Notes: generated by a model not told the origin, from the sequence alone. A stretch of DNA of 64,000 nucleotides from Mesaphorura yosii (GCA_009869945.1 WIXG01000089.1:1-64000); one strand, 5' to 3'; numbered from the stretch's first letter, positions 53,001 to 63,634 are shown. Program-made: numbers and translations.

Positions 53001-54774
53001 TACAGACTTCGTTGCCCATCGACCGGACGGACCCGTGCTCAGACCACTCCGTTGGTGGACATTTCAATCCTTTCAATGTCACCAAGTCCCCAACAACTGG
53101 TTCAGCAGACCAATACGAGGTGGGGGATCTGAGTGGAAAGTTTGGTAACTTGAAGGATTTGCAAGAGTTTGAGAAGGAGTTCAATGACACCAATATGGAA
53201 TTGATCGCACCGCATTCCATTTTGGGGAGATCGATCGTTCTGCACAAAAAGGACAAGAATGTCCGATATGCTTGTGCCGATTTGACTCGTGGCTACAGTC
53301 CCTCTGAAGCAAACGAGTACCGGGCCATTGCATCCTTCCATCATCCCGACGGATACGTCTGGGGATACATTCGATTTGTAAGAATTCCTGTGACGGAGTT
53401 TTAAATGTCAGTTCCGAAATGTAATGCACCTGATTCGCATGTTTGAATGAATAGACTCAGCTAGTTTACAACGATAGGAGCCTGAGTGACACCGTCATTG
53501 AAATCAATTTGAAATACCCTGGAGAGGCCAATTACGAAGTGGTAAGCAGAACAGTTTAATAATGCATTTAATGAAGACTGATTCTGACAGCATTCTTGCT
53601 TTTTCACTTCTTTCATTTTACAGACACGAAAACACAAGTGGTCAGTGTATGTTAATCGGATCGCTCATGACGCTGCTGTCAAGTCACTAGCCCATCGATG
53701 CGTTGCTGCCGGCTACATTTGGAACCCGTACTTCATTCATCTGGCTGACCCCAACAACGTTAGCTTGTCCACCATTTGGCCTCACCATATTCTTGTTTTG
53801 CCAAATCAACTCAAACTTAATATTGTCATTTCCAGGCCGAATTTTACTCTCAAGAGTGTTCAATGCAGACACCTCTACGGTGCTATGTCGGAGACGTTTC
53901 AGGGCGACTGGGCCCAATTTCAATTGGAGCAAATAAATACGTCTTCACCGATCCCAATCTGCCTTTGAGTAAGCTAGAAGCCAGAATTCATCCAGTCTTG
54001 GTTCACATACAAGACGAATGGATTCACAATTATAATTTGATATAGGTGGGCCTGGATCCGTTCTTGGCCGCTCTCTGATTATTCACGCTCCCAATTACGC
54101 GGCTGAAAGGCTCGCTTGCGCCAACATTGAGCCGGATAAGGACATTATTAAATATGCGAACGTGCGCAAGCTCAATACATTCTTGCTGTAAGTAAACGAT
54201 TGTTCAGAAATTTGATGCGGGCTTTGCATTGTGTATATTTATAAGCATGTTTCAATTCACAGTGAGGATTTCCTGGACGAAGTCAGAAAGGTCCTTGGCG
54301 TTCCAGAGTGGATGCTGACTTACGACAACAGACAGACGAAAGATGTGCATAATGGGGAATGCATTCAGCTGCTCTTCCATTTCAGAGGTAACCTGAAATC
54401 AAATGTTTCTTCAAAATAAGGATATTTGCTGATGGACGTTTTAAATCTCAGGTCCTGTCGCGGACAGAATCGAGCAAGATTTTGACAGACTTCTGAATGG
54501 GCGAGAAATTTCCAGACCTAGTTTAGACATTCCGGGAATCCTGACTCCTGTTCAGAGGAAAACTAAACTACCTTACAGAGCTTGCACTTCGAAAAAGTCA
54601 GCTTCTAAAAAGATTTATGAAGGTACTTCACACAGTTTACTCTTGCCGTGCCGCAAGATTGAATTATTTACGTTATTTTTGCTTGATTGCACAGATCAAA
54701 TCGCAGGAAGTTCGCAGCTCTGCGCGTCGACGTTACTTCTGCTGCTAGCCCTGATTGTGCAAAATAGGCTTTAA
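37958..54774 (+). CDS. Copper-only superoxide dismutase repeat protein, secreted and probably GPI-anchored (related to Drosophila Rsod)
   Basis: Twenty exons: 37958-38003, 45671-45905, 45971-46130, 46285-46483, 47175-47455, 49042-49215, 49287-49391, 49451-49578, 49991-50188, 50726-50876, 51224-51474, 52770-52944, 53006-53377, 53455-53541, 53624-53758, 53836-53968, 54046-54187, 54263-54387, 54452-54622, 54695-54774; 1116 codons with stop. A signal peptide is followed by six SOD-like repeats. A hydrophobic tail (LLLLLALIV) behind Ala-Gly-Ser-Ser looks like a GPI signal. Repeat 3 keeps the copper ligands His354, His356, His377, His442; repeat 5 keeps His698, His700, His720, His781, plus Arg776 and Cys712/Cys791. 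Both have Glu-x2-Asp (400/403 and 739/742), the copper-only signature replacing the zinc site. Repeats 1, 2, 4 and 6 lack the full ligand set. Likely role: extracellular superoxide dismutation or copper binding at the membrane. The first exon is the weakest part: it lies 7.7 kb away but joins in frame. Confidence 0.88.
38894..38921. repeat. 11-bp hairpin with 6-nt loop
   Basis: AATTATGTTGT, loop TATTTG, then the exact reverse complement ACAACATAATT. No function is assigned. Confidence 0.8.
42975..42992. repeat. Three tandem GATCAT units
   Basis: Perfect hexamer triplicate, itself self-complementary over part of its length. It gives a His-Asp run in the minus-strand shadow frame, which is not a gene. 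Confidence 0.85.
47456..49041 (+). other. Intron 5 of the SOD-repeat gene, 1.6 kb
   Basis: Donor CACAAG|GTAGGC, acceptor TTTGTAG|GTACAA, phase 0. It separates repeat 2 from repeat 3. Nothing else is recognisable inside. Confidence 0.75.
49579..49990 (+). other. Intron 8 of the SOD-repeat gene, almost entirely a MITE
   Basis: Donor CACAA|GTACGA at 49578/49579 and acceptor TTACAAG|GAACTG at 49990/49991; phase 2, restoring Lys443. The exons on either side read on through repeat 3 (SILGRSIVIHK, then the Cys of RWICGNIE). Of 412 nt, 372 are the palindromic element. Only 27 nt lie to its left and 9 nt to its right, apart from the TA duplication. Confidence 0.7.
49608..49979. mobile_element. Palindromic foldback MITE with TA target duplication (Tc1/mariner-like)
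   Basis: The element is a near-perfect inverted repeat: left arm about 49608-49769, loop about 46 nt, right arm about 49816-49979. The termini are CAGGGTACCAAACAATTTTT and its counterpart AAAAATTGTTTGGCACCCTG, flanked by TA on both sides (49606-49607, 49980-49981). The arms differ only at scattered positions and in the length of a C/G-rich run. There is no transposase. The TA duplication and CAGG-type ends point to the IS630/Tc1/mariner superfamily; this assignment is inference. The transcript of this intron would fold into a stem of roughly 160 bp. Confidence 0.9.
51475..52769 (+). other. Intron 11 of the SOD-repeat gene, 1.3 kb
   Basis: Donor ACAAT|GTACGT, acceptor CTTTCAG|GATCCA, phase 2. 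It separates repeat 4 from repeat 5. The open frame at 51805-52050 has no domain similarity that I can see. Confidence 0.7.
52945..53005 (+). other. Probable GC-AG intron in the SOD-repeat gene
   Basis: The upstream exon ends with the copper motif YHVHE, and the next bases are GCATGC, not GT. The downstream acceptor CTTACAG precedes TSLPIDRTDPC. Joining at GAG|GC keeps phase 0 and gives the expected spacing between HVH and GGHFNPF. The nearest GT upstream would delete VHE, including the second copper histidine. Confidence 0.6.
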
Positions 54775-54954
54775 TACATTGGAGTTCCACATTTGCAAAT
54801 ACGATTTATACCAGTATTTTAGCATATAACACGATTATGTACATTGTCTCTGTAATTTATATTTTTATAAGCATCTTTTAGTACATTATCCTTTTTCGCA
54901 ATTATATTAGTTAGAGTAGTAAGAACTTTGCCAAATTAGATTCTATAATCGAGA

Positions 54955-54960
54955 AATAAA
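54955..54960 (+). promoter_or_regulatory. Candidate polyadenylation signal of the SOD-repeat gene
   Basis: AATAAA lies 181 nt after the stop codon. It sits 6 nt before the end of the convergent minus-strand reading frame, so the two 3' ends would overlap if both are transcribed. Confidence 0.5.
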
Positions 54961-54965
54961 TGATA

Positions 54966-55379
54966 TTAAGTATCCTTAAGAAATTCTCGGCTGACCCGGA
55001 CACACATCTCAGCGATAATAGCGGTAGCGATGGGCACAAATAGTTGAATTTCAATGTTGGACATGCTGAGTTTTCTAATATTAATTTCTAATATTTGACG
55101 CTTTCTAGCGTCTATTGAGGCGATGGGCTGATATCGAGGTCGAGGAATGAGGTGCTTCATTTTTATGCACTCATAAACCCAATTCCGCAGAAAATTCTTG
55201 ACCTCACTGTGAAGAAAACCTTCGAACTTTAAATTATCCGAACTCCATTCTTGACTGACCAAACTGCAAATTGCACGCGTGTCATCAACTACACGTGTAT
55301 GTCTTGAATCTGAGAGAACCTCCAGGACAAACACACCTGCCGATATTTTAATGAGAGAACCAACGTTTGCTTTATTCAT
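54966..55379 (-). CDS. Hypothetical protein, 137 aa, unidentified
   Basis: A single uninterrupted frame runs from ATG at 55379 to TAA at 54966-54968, with a stop four codons upstream of the ATG. Composition looks protein-like: alternating hydrophobic and charged residues, and a helical C-terminus (IEIQLFVPIATAIIAEMCV). Some short stretches recall histone-fold helices (for example HTRVVDDTRAICSLV), but I do not recognise a family and would not assign one. No signal peptide. No minus-strand AATAAA was found close beyond the stop. It may be a chance frame or one exon of a larger gene. Confidence 0.35.
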   Translation of the reverse strand: MNKANVGSLIKISAGVFVLEVLSDSRHTRVVDDTRAICSLVSQEWSSDNLKFEGFLHSEVKNFLRNWVYECIKMKHLIPRPRYQPIASIDARKRQILEINIRKLSMSNIEIQLFVPIATAIIAEMCVRVSREFLKDT

Positions 55380-55835
55380 TCGAAAACATCTGGTTCAATT
55401 CTAGGCGTTCGTGGTCATCAAAGCCGGTCAGGAGAACTTCGCGCCGATTGAGTCTCGGAGTTTGCTGTTCCCGAGTACATGAGCTGAATACTTGTGCCAT
55501 CTTATTGAATTAATCAAAACAAGGCGTTCTTCATTGTACTCTGAGGACGGACGGCACTTCAATAAAACAGTGCCAGAAAGGCCATTAATGCTTATGGCTA
55601 ATTGTACAGCGGCACTAATAAACAATTTGCCACTGATGACTAATTTTTCAAAGGAAGCTAGCCTAGATTTCTTCTTTCATTCGACCACTTCTGGAAGTCT
55701 AAATATGGCCAAGAATTGTTGAAATTGGTCTCATTTCATTCTTGACACTCTAGTCGTTGTCAACTCTAGGAAGAATTCTCTGAAATCAACGAGCCACAAC
55801 TTTACGCCTGATTGTGTTTACTAACGGCAGATAGA

Positions 55836-57809
55836 ATGTTTGGTCAAAACTCAAACGTGAATAATCCAATTAAAGGGGAAACTGTTTTGCGGTTTGGCAT
55901 TGGACCTTTTGATGTGAGGGATGCCAGCCCAGTGGTTGCGCCAGTTGGTCAAAAGTCACGGCATCAAAGTGCGGATAAGGTTAGTTTCTTATTCTTGCCA
56001 GAAGACTTTGTCCGTTTTTTACATTTCTTGTTGGATTTAAAGCGCAGGCTTCAGCGATGAGTGCTGCTCCTCGAGACTATCATCAGTCAAGCACTTCTCA
56101 GGCTCCTGCATCAACTTCCATGTACACTCGGAATATCACCCAAACTCGATCTGCGCCAATGATCGCAAACGGCGGACGTGTAAATCTCGGAGGTCCAGAC
56201 ATGCAAATGATTAGCGCTGGAAGGGCATGTAATTAAACTCCATTAATAAATTCCTTCATTGCAAGAGACGAGTCAAAGATAGCTGTCTTTTTCCAGCTGT
56301 GCCCTTGCCGTATGGGCAGTTGTCTCTAGCCGGTCTAGGCATGGCACAAAGTGGCGCACGCAAGCGGTAAAAAAAAATCTGTTACGCTTTACTCGCAAGA
56401 CGTTTTCTTGGCCTTTGAACAACCATTTTCTTTGAATTTCTACTAGCGCTAAGTTTAACAATGCACAACGAGAGCTCAAGCAGGTGATGACTATTGAAGA
56501 GTGTGAGAAACCTACTGCTGTATTTAAACACCTCATTGGATGCGCTGACGTGGTGTCCGAGCTGAGCTTGAACTTTGTGCTGCCATGCAAATACCCGAGC
56601 TTGTTCGGGCTGTTTAGCATGCCTTGGACTAACACTTTGCTCTATGGGGTATAGTACACAAGCCTTGTTTGTACAAAATCTTTGAAATAGTATTTAATTG
56701 AATGTGCTTCAGCCATGTGGCAGTGGAAAAAAGACAATGGCGAAATGTCTCGCAGCCGAGCGGAAGGGCACATTTATTTCGGTCCATGCGGCAAGTTTGC
56801 TGGCAGCAAGCTATGATAAATTGGACGTTGCCATTGGCGCGTTGTTCCAATTTGCAAGCCAGGCACTGCCAATTGTCATATATATTCAAGACATGGATGT
56901 ACTCTTCACTGTAAACGAGGAAGTTACAGGTTTCACAAATCGGATTCTGTTCATGTTGGCAAGTCACAAAACGAGGCTTGAGGCAAGAACCAAGCATGGG
57001 GATGTCATGATGATCGCAGGCTCCAGTTGCGATTTGAACAAACTAAACCCATATGCTACGAAGGTCTTCCGCAAGACTATTCAAGTAGCGTTGCCTGCCA
57101 CGGTCGACAGAATGAAGCTGCTTAAACAATTTCTGGCTGACATAAAACACTCGCTTAATGAAGATGACTTTCAAAGACTAGGCGAAGAAACTGTTGGGTA
57201 AGAATGGTTTGCTTAGATTCCTGTTCAAATATGAAGTTCAACACTGATTAACGGTTTACTGTTCGCATTTAGTTTTACTGCTGGTGCTATTGAGTCGGTA
57301 ATTCGAGAAGCTCGACTGGTTCCAATTCAGATAATCTGTGGAGCAAGATACTTTCGAAGAATTGAGATGATTATGGACAACGGATTCATTTCGTATTGGA
57401 TGCCATGTGAAGAACTCGAAGATAGGGCTATACCCATGACCTACGCAGAAGTTCACCCGAAGGATGAAGTATTTCTTCCATACGTTACAGCCGTAAGATT
57501 ATCATGATTATCAACGCTGAATCTAACACATTAACTGAAACGAATGTGAAACAGGACATCGTTCATGACTCCATAAGAAAGATTAATTTAATAATTGGCT
57601 CATCTCCCTCCAAATGTATTAGTCGACTTCGTCATGCGTACGCATTGATGGAAACGTTATCAAAAATCATGTCTCTAACGGAGACATTGGAACCAGAAAT
57701 GCCAGCGCCGTGGATTCATTCGGAAGTTAATGAAGAGGCTGAAGCAGCTCCACCGGAAGAAGGATGTAGAGCTTGGTATGAACAGTTGCTGTGCTGCTTC
57801 TTCATATAA
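55836..57809 (+). CDS. Divergent, probably inactive AAA ATPase of the fidgetin/spastin/katanin (meiotic) clade
   Basis: Seven exons: 55836-55979, 56048-56228, 56297-56366, 56447-56648, 56713-57197, 57273-57492, 57555-57809; 519 codons with stop (518 aa). Residues 1-150 are a low-complexity Ser/Gln/Ala-rich N-terminus. The AAA module runs from about 155 to 440. The Walker A region is LLYGPCGSGKKT (199-207), where the Ser/Thr that binds magnesium is Lys206. In Walker B, IVIYIQDMD, the usual Asp-Glu is Gln258-Asp259. The sensor-1 Asn and the arginine fingers also look absent. The lid motif GFTAGAIESVIREARLVPIQ follows the clade pattern GFSGADI-x-LCREA-x-PIR, which anchors the assignment. The C-terminal tail is acidic and ends in a Cys/Phe-rich hydrophobic patch. 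Family members sever microtubules or remodel complexes; this one more likely binds than hydrolyses. The start is the first ATG in frame, after a possible acceptor at 55830. Confidence 0.8.
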
Positions 57810-57962
57810 CTTGAGCGAATCATTTTCACCGAAAAAATTTCACAATCAATTTTATTTTTTATTCTTCAAGATCTAAGGAATTAGGCTAGAGTCAAGTGAT
57901 TACTTACTTTGTTTTGGATAGCATTACATTTTTACTCTCACTGTCCTACACTACAAACCTGA

Positions 57963-57968
57963 AATAAA
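57963..57968 (+). promoter_or_regulatory. Candidate polyadenylation signal of the AAA gene
   Basis: AATAAA lies 154 nt after the stop codon, following a T-rich stretch at 57850-57870. Confidence 0.45.
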
Positions 57969-60900
57969 ATTAATATGGTTAATTCCGGCTTCAATTTCGA
58001 GCGAGTGTGAGTTCACGAGAGGCATGGACAAAGTATCATGACGGTAGTCTCTTCTTTCGGCAATGGGGCGGAGACTCATTCCGTCCGAGCGCGCATTGCA
58101 TGAAAATCTTAGGCGAAAGTTTTTGTCGTAATAAAAATTTGAAAACATCGGATCACGAACTGGTCTGGTATGGAGATTTGAATAAGTATCTCATTGAAAT
58201 TGAGCTTAGAGAATACTATTTATTTCATTATTTCATAACCATGTGAAGAAGTTTAGGAAATGATGTCAGTGCTCAGTTAATTGCAACATGTATTAATTGG
58301 GTCAGAAGTGTTTACATAAAGAGCACTTTTCCTTTCTCTAGTCTTATTGGTGTTGTCGTGAAACGGTGCGCTTGCCGAGTTCGTGCTACCTATTTTAGTC
58401 AATTTCATAATAGTCACCTGGAAATAAGGGTATTCAACAAATGGCCTCTCACTCCTTCGATTTCTTCCTGTCATCTTTTGAACTGCTCAAAAACCTTCCT
58501 TGAGAGTGGTACACGCTGGGCAGCACAAATGCAAATTGCATTGAGTAAGCGTTAAAATACGAAATAACAAGGTTAAAATTATTCGCAACGAAATCAAAGT
58601 TATCAAGGAGCTGCTGTTGTTGTCATGTGTGAAGCATTGTTGAGATCTGTGGATTTGAATGAATCTGAGAGTCGTATGTTGAGGAGCTACTTCCGACTGC
58701 TAATCAATGATAATTAATGGAGAACCTATTTACTAGCGCAGTTGTCGATTGTGTAACTTTTAAACCGAGTATTGGCGTACTTCATTCGTCTGGTATAAAG
58801 CCCATAAAAGTGCGTTGCTGACTTACAAGTCGAGGTTGTGAGTATTGGTTGTTGAATAGTGAACAAAAGCATCTTAGAATCTTAGAGGAAAATTGTCACC
58901 TCAAGCCCTTCAAATTTGGCACAAGATTGAACTTACGTATTAATTAAAAGATCTCGTGATAGTGTTAATTGAAATTGAAGTTCGACTGTAAACGCTCTTT
59001 GCGTCATCAATTAGCATGCGTTCGCATCACTAGGTCATGAACAAGGACGTTCGCATTCTTTTAGTTTAGATATTTTTGTAACTCATACGGAGAACTACAA
59101 TTATTCTGCTAGCTAGCAGTCAGCGTCAGTAGAAGCCATTCATTAGCAGCTCAGATTTTATAACTGAAGAGCAATCTGTAATAACATGACAAATCACACA
59201 TTGCTGCTGCTATTAAATTAAATATTTATGTTGCTTCCTAAGCTGTTACTGTACATTCACTGATTACCGATTCCACATCTGTAAAAGCTTGAGTTGATGG
59301 GTTACGTAATTGGGTAGAGGTAGGTTATCAAGTTGAAGAGACAAACTTTGGCACCATAACTAATCATCACTTAGCACGCGGTTAACACGGTAAAGTTGTC
59401 GGCATTATAGAATTGGACATCGTCGTCAGTCGTGTCAGATTTCTGTTTCGTTCCATTAAATTAGGATTCAATCCGGTTCAGCTTCAGTTCCTTTCAAATT
59501 AATCTATTACGAATGGACGTCTTATTCGTTACTTTTCATTTTTCATCACAAAAGTGCACACTGTTATGTATCGGCATTCATCTCACAATTTTCCGAAAGG
59601 ACAGGTTCTACGTACTTACTTCGCACGTTTGTGATAACGAAAACGCGCAGTGACGTGCTGACGATGTGGACTTTAGTTACATTAGGCATCATCAAGACCA
59701 TCCAGTCACCACCTTTCACTGATAAATATGCTCTACGCTGGTTCATCTTACACTAGCCAACAGTTTAGTGAATTGCGAACTGAAGGTAATTGTTATTTAG
59801 CCCCGTGCTGATTTCTGTGTCGGAAGTTTCAACACTGTTTTAGTCATTTTTGCTAGTTTTTCGCAAGCTCCCCGTGCGAAACTGCTTTCAGAAGTTCCAG
59901 GAACAACAGACATGGTATTGTGCGTAGCGTTAGCATGTCTGTGGCATCGGCGAATTGAATTTGTATTTATGTATTTCTGTCCGGTGCCCATCTTGTGTGG
60001 GGAATGGAAATGGTCAGTAATTTAATACATTTATCCTCTGCATAACAGCAACGCTGTTTGTGTTAATGTCTGGTTAATAACATGACGGCGTTCGTACGTA
60101 GTTACAGCGTAATATGGTTTCAGTCGCCTCATAGCAAAGCACCGGTTAGGCAATCCGTAGGCAGTACATTCACGGTCAAGCCTTCATTGGAAACACAACA
60201 GAAATAGAACCGCAGCCGTAAGCGCAAGTTCAGTTGTCCGGCATTTGTTGTACTTTGTCTGCAATTGTGTTCTGTTGTACGTGTTCCATTGCCAGCAATT
60301 TCTTACACCCCACTTATTGAAACATCGTATTTCGAGTATTAGCTTGTGTGGTGTAATTAGTGGCATTTCGTGTTAGAAATTCGTATGTTGCGATTGTTAG
60401 TCTCGACTTGCCTCGCCTGCCACGAAGAAGTGGTTCGTGACCTCCACCTTCAAGGCGTCCGACTCATTGCTTCTAATAATTTTCAATTTCAATCAACTTT
60501 TTGTACGTTCATTTTGTTGAACGGTTTTTGGGAGTGTTCGCGTTTGATACTGTTTTCACCGGAACTTGGTTATGCACGTCCACCGGTGACTTCGATTTCT
60601 CAAAACTCTGATTATCGCTGGCTGCTTGCTCTGCAATTACGTGCATTGATGGAACAATGGACAAGTTTATCTGCTGCTAACTACGTCTATCCGCCTGTGA
60701 CAGTGCTAACTTAAATTTGACCTTTCACTTCAAATATAATCAAATGAATAATTTTTTTTTCATGTCTGAGGGAAGTGATAAATATTGTGGAGATAGATAA
60801 TTTTTTTCCGTGTTGTTTAAAATAGAGGGAGTGTGAGATTAGTCGAATCCCAACCATTAAAATTCGGCTGCACATTGGAACGATAGCAGCGAATAATAGT

Positions 60901-61220
60901 ATTGTGCATTTAGTTTATTTTAAAGCAATCACTGGCATTTTCTACTGGCTAAGCGCTGATTCGTGTACCAATCATGTTTCCACAAAATACATTTTTCCAT
61001 TTCTTAATTTTTAATTCGTTTTCGGGAAGCCACTCAAGCCTCAGATACCCGTCTGTACTGCTTGCCCGATTATGAAGTGAAGTTCTCGTGAGACATTTTT
61101 GTCTTAATTCTAAAATTAGCTACATTCAGCAAATGCACTTGTGCCAGATGACTAATTGTGTGCGACAAAATTTGCTTAGAAATTAATTTTCTTAACCTTG
61201 CGCCAGTTGACTAATTACCA
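57969..61220. other. Intergenic sequence between the AAA gene and MGAT2
   Basis: No gene supported. The longest frame (60370-60714, plus) shows no domain. A GAGGTAGGTTAT string near 59318 resembles part of let-7 but lacks its continuation and a matching arm. No mobile element is recognised. Confidence 0.45.
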
Positions 61221-61223
61221 TCG

Positions 61224-61253
61224 TAAATATTTAATGTCTAGTCTCAAGTCAGT
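61224..61253 (+). promoter_or_regulatory. Candidate MGAT2 core promoter
   Basis: TAAATATTT at 61224-61232 lies 27 nt before the A of an initiator-like TCAGT at 61249-61253. Transcription from there gives a 5' UTR of about 178 nt with no intron. Both elements are weak matches in AT-rich DNA. Confidence 0.25.
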
Positions 61254-61428
61254 GCGTAATTGACTAATCAGGAGACAAGCCTCACTCCGCGACGCGTCCT
61301 CAACTCAAACACCATCAGAATCTCATCAATTACACACAGAACGACACCTCTGTCACCGACGCTTAAGAACTGTTGCTCTTTGTCGCTTCTCTTCGAGACA
61401 GTTTTCTAATCCATTCACTTTTTCACCC

Positions 61429-63634
61429 ATGTTTCGAATAGGAAGGGGAATCAAAACTGCGATACTCGTTGTATTCATCGTTGGTGTATGGTTTCACATA
61501 TTCTTCAATTATGCAACGATCTCGGACTTATCTTCCGACATGAACAATAACTCAAAAAGGTAAGATTGAGTTCTTAATTGTTTATTATTTTGATGCATAC
61601 GAAATCATGAAGGAGTTGAGGAAGTGACGACATAGCGTTTGAGCGCGTAGTTAATTGGGAGTTAGCTTTCTGACCCCGGTTTACTCGTTTACTGCGAGCG
61701 ACTCTCAGTTTCACAGTCGTGCATCTAATTATTCCCGAGTGTAAAGTACGAGTATTGCCAGGTTTATAGGAGAAAAGACATCGATATAAAGGTGGTGGGC
61801 GTTCGGAAGTTGACACTTCATGACTCGAATGTCTCGAAGACGTTAGGATGTGTCTTCAAGTGGAGAAAATATTGCGGACAATCGTTTCCGCTTCCGCTTC
61901 GTTAATTTTCTTAACGAAGTCTCAAGCATAAAATGGAAAACATTTTATGGCATTTATGAGTGAAGCTCAAGGGTTTTTATTCTCAAGTCCAGAAGTCTAG
62001 ACCACTTTCAAATTGATAGGGCTTCAGTTACAGAATGTGCCGCAAATCGGCTTTGGTTCTTTGTGAATGCTGCAGAATTTTCCACGCATGGCATCACAAA
62101 CAATTCGATACAATAGAAAATTCCCGACTTGCGTGATATGAATTTGTCGTTTGTGCGGGACACGAAAGTTTGCGTACCTGCCTGATGTGATGATTATGAC
62201 AATATAGAGCGTCATTCGCATCATCGAATCGTAATGGTAATCTCATCAATTTATTATTAGGTTATACTAGGAAGCTAAAGCCAAAGTATGGAAGCATTAG
62301 TGCTATTGTTATTGCTCAGTACGCAAATGAGGTCAGCTTGTTTGCGAATGACTTGAAGTTGGTTGTGTTCCTTTGTGTCAGACTCCAAGTTTGACAAAAT
62401 GTTAGCCGCCCTATTTATCGCTGAGTTGGGAAAGAATAGAACGAAATAGGAGCCGAAGCAGTCTGGCTTGGGACCAAATATTCCTCAGTCAGTGATATTA
62501 ATTATGAATTGAGTTTGCTGACACTTATTGCCTGTTGCTCATTGAAGGGCGACAATGTAAAGCAAACATTCGCGAATTACAATTTGCTACGTTATTTTGA
62601 GGCACGCATTATACTGGCACGAGAATTTTGAGCGTCATTTACATAAGAGCATATTAAATATTATGCACTATGCTCTATTTTTATGTACAGAGATGGGGAC
62701 AAGAATTCGATGGAAAAAAATGGAGTTGGAAACGTTGACATTGGACGGCTTGGCACTCCGGCCTTTATTAATGTGCCAGAACCCGCACCCTTAACAGAAG
62801 AAGAAATTAAAACCGTATCTTTACAAGTGGAGCAGCTCAATGAAGAACAGGTATGCCATGTCGGAGATTTCGCACAATGAATCGCTCAATAATTTGTTCT
62901 TGTTTATGATTCTGTTCGATCCCGCGTAGTGTAGCAAATTACCAGAAATAGAAATGCTCCTCTTGAAAAAAAATGCAAAATTATCATTAAGTCGGTTTAT
63001 TTTGATATAAAGTGAAGTAGTGTTTATAATCGAGACGAGCTCATCTATCCGTCAAAATTTAATACCAGTGATTATGAAGAACTTTATAACGTGCGGCTTG
63101 AAGATAAAGATGAAGTATGAATGAATCATTTCGCTGCAGTTGTCATAAAACTGAGCCAACTGTGAAAGGTTGCTAACCTTAATCTTAACCTTTTCGTAAA
63201 TCTTCTTCAGAAGTCTGTAATTTAGAAAGCTTGTATTTTGCAATAACTATAGATTCTACCCTATACATTCTTCCGATTACCAAGTAGAGTCCAGTCCTAA
63301 CCTCTTCTCTTTACTTCTTTGCTTTTCAGATCATTTACAACTATGATACCTTTGGACCGTTGACGGGCGAGTCATTCGTGCTGGTCATTCAAGTTCATTC
63401 ACGAGTCGAATACTTGTCACTTCTCCTTGAAAGTCTTTCACGTGTGCAGGGCATTGAGAATGCTCTCATCATCTTCTCTCATGATCTGTTTGTGCCACAA
63501 TTAAATGACGCCATTCAAAGCGTGGACTTCACTAGAGTCATGCAAATCTTCTACCCGTCGTCAATTCAGTTAAACCCAAACAGATTTCCTGGACAAAGTC
63601 CGGACGACTGTCATCGCGACGTTAGTGTTCAGAA
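61429..63634 (+). CDS. MGAT2: Alpha-1,6-mannosyl-glycoprotein 2-beta-N-acetylglucosaminyltransferase (GlcNAc-T II), 5' part; gene continues past the window
   Basis: MGAT2 adds GlcNAc in beta-1,2 linkage to the alpha-1,6 mannose arm in the medial Golgi, committing N-glycans to the complex type. Exons seen: 61429-61559, 62691-62850, 63330-63634 (ends QAA|GTAAGT-type, phase 2), about 199 residues of an expected 450-500. Residues 1-9 form a short basic cytoplasmic tail. Residues 10-27 are a signal-anchor (AILVVFIVGVW), typical of a type II Golgi enzyme. Residues 28-100 are a hydrophilic stem. The catalytic domain starts with VLVIQVHSRVEYLSLLLESL, then GIENALIIFSHD, then the FYPSSIQLNP-x-FPG-x-P-DDC-x-RD block, matching the metazoan MGAT2 pattern closely. 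The acidic metal-binding motif and C-terminus are beyond 64000. The start is well supported because a signal-anchor follows it. Confidence 0.93.
61897..61949. repeat. Two adjacent 9-bp hairpins in MGAT2 intron 1
   Basis: CTTCGTTAA, 5-nt loop, TTAACGAAG at 61897-61919. Then CATAAAATG, 5-nt loop, CATTTTATG at 61927-61949. Both are perfect and only 7 nt apart. No known family is recognised. Confidence 0.75.

Noticed and set aside
52701-53132. Plus-strand frame of 143 codons over exons 12-13 of the SOD-repeat gene
   Set aside because: Wrong frame relative to the HVH and GGHFNPF motifs; an out-of-frame shadow.
59313-59335. let-7-like string near GAGGTAGGTTAT
   Set aside because: The mature let-7 sequence is not completed, and no complementary arm is nearby.
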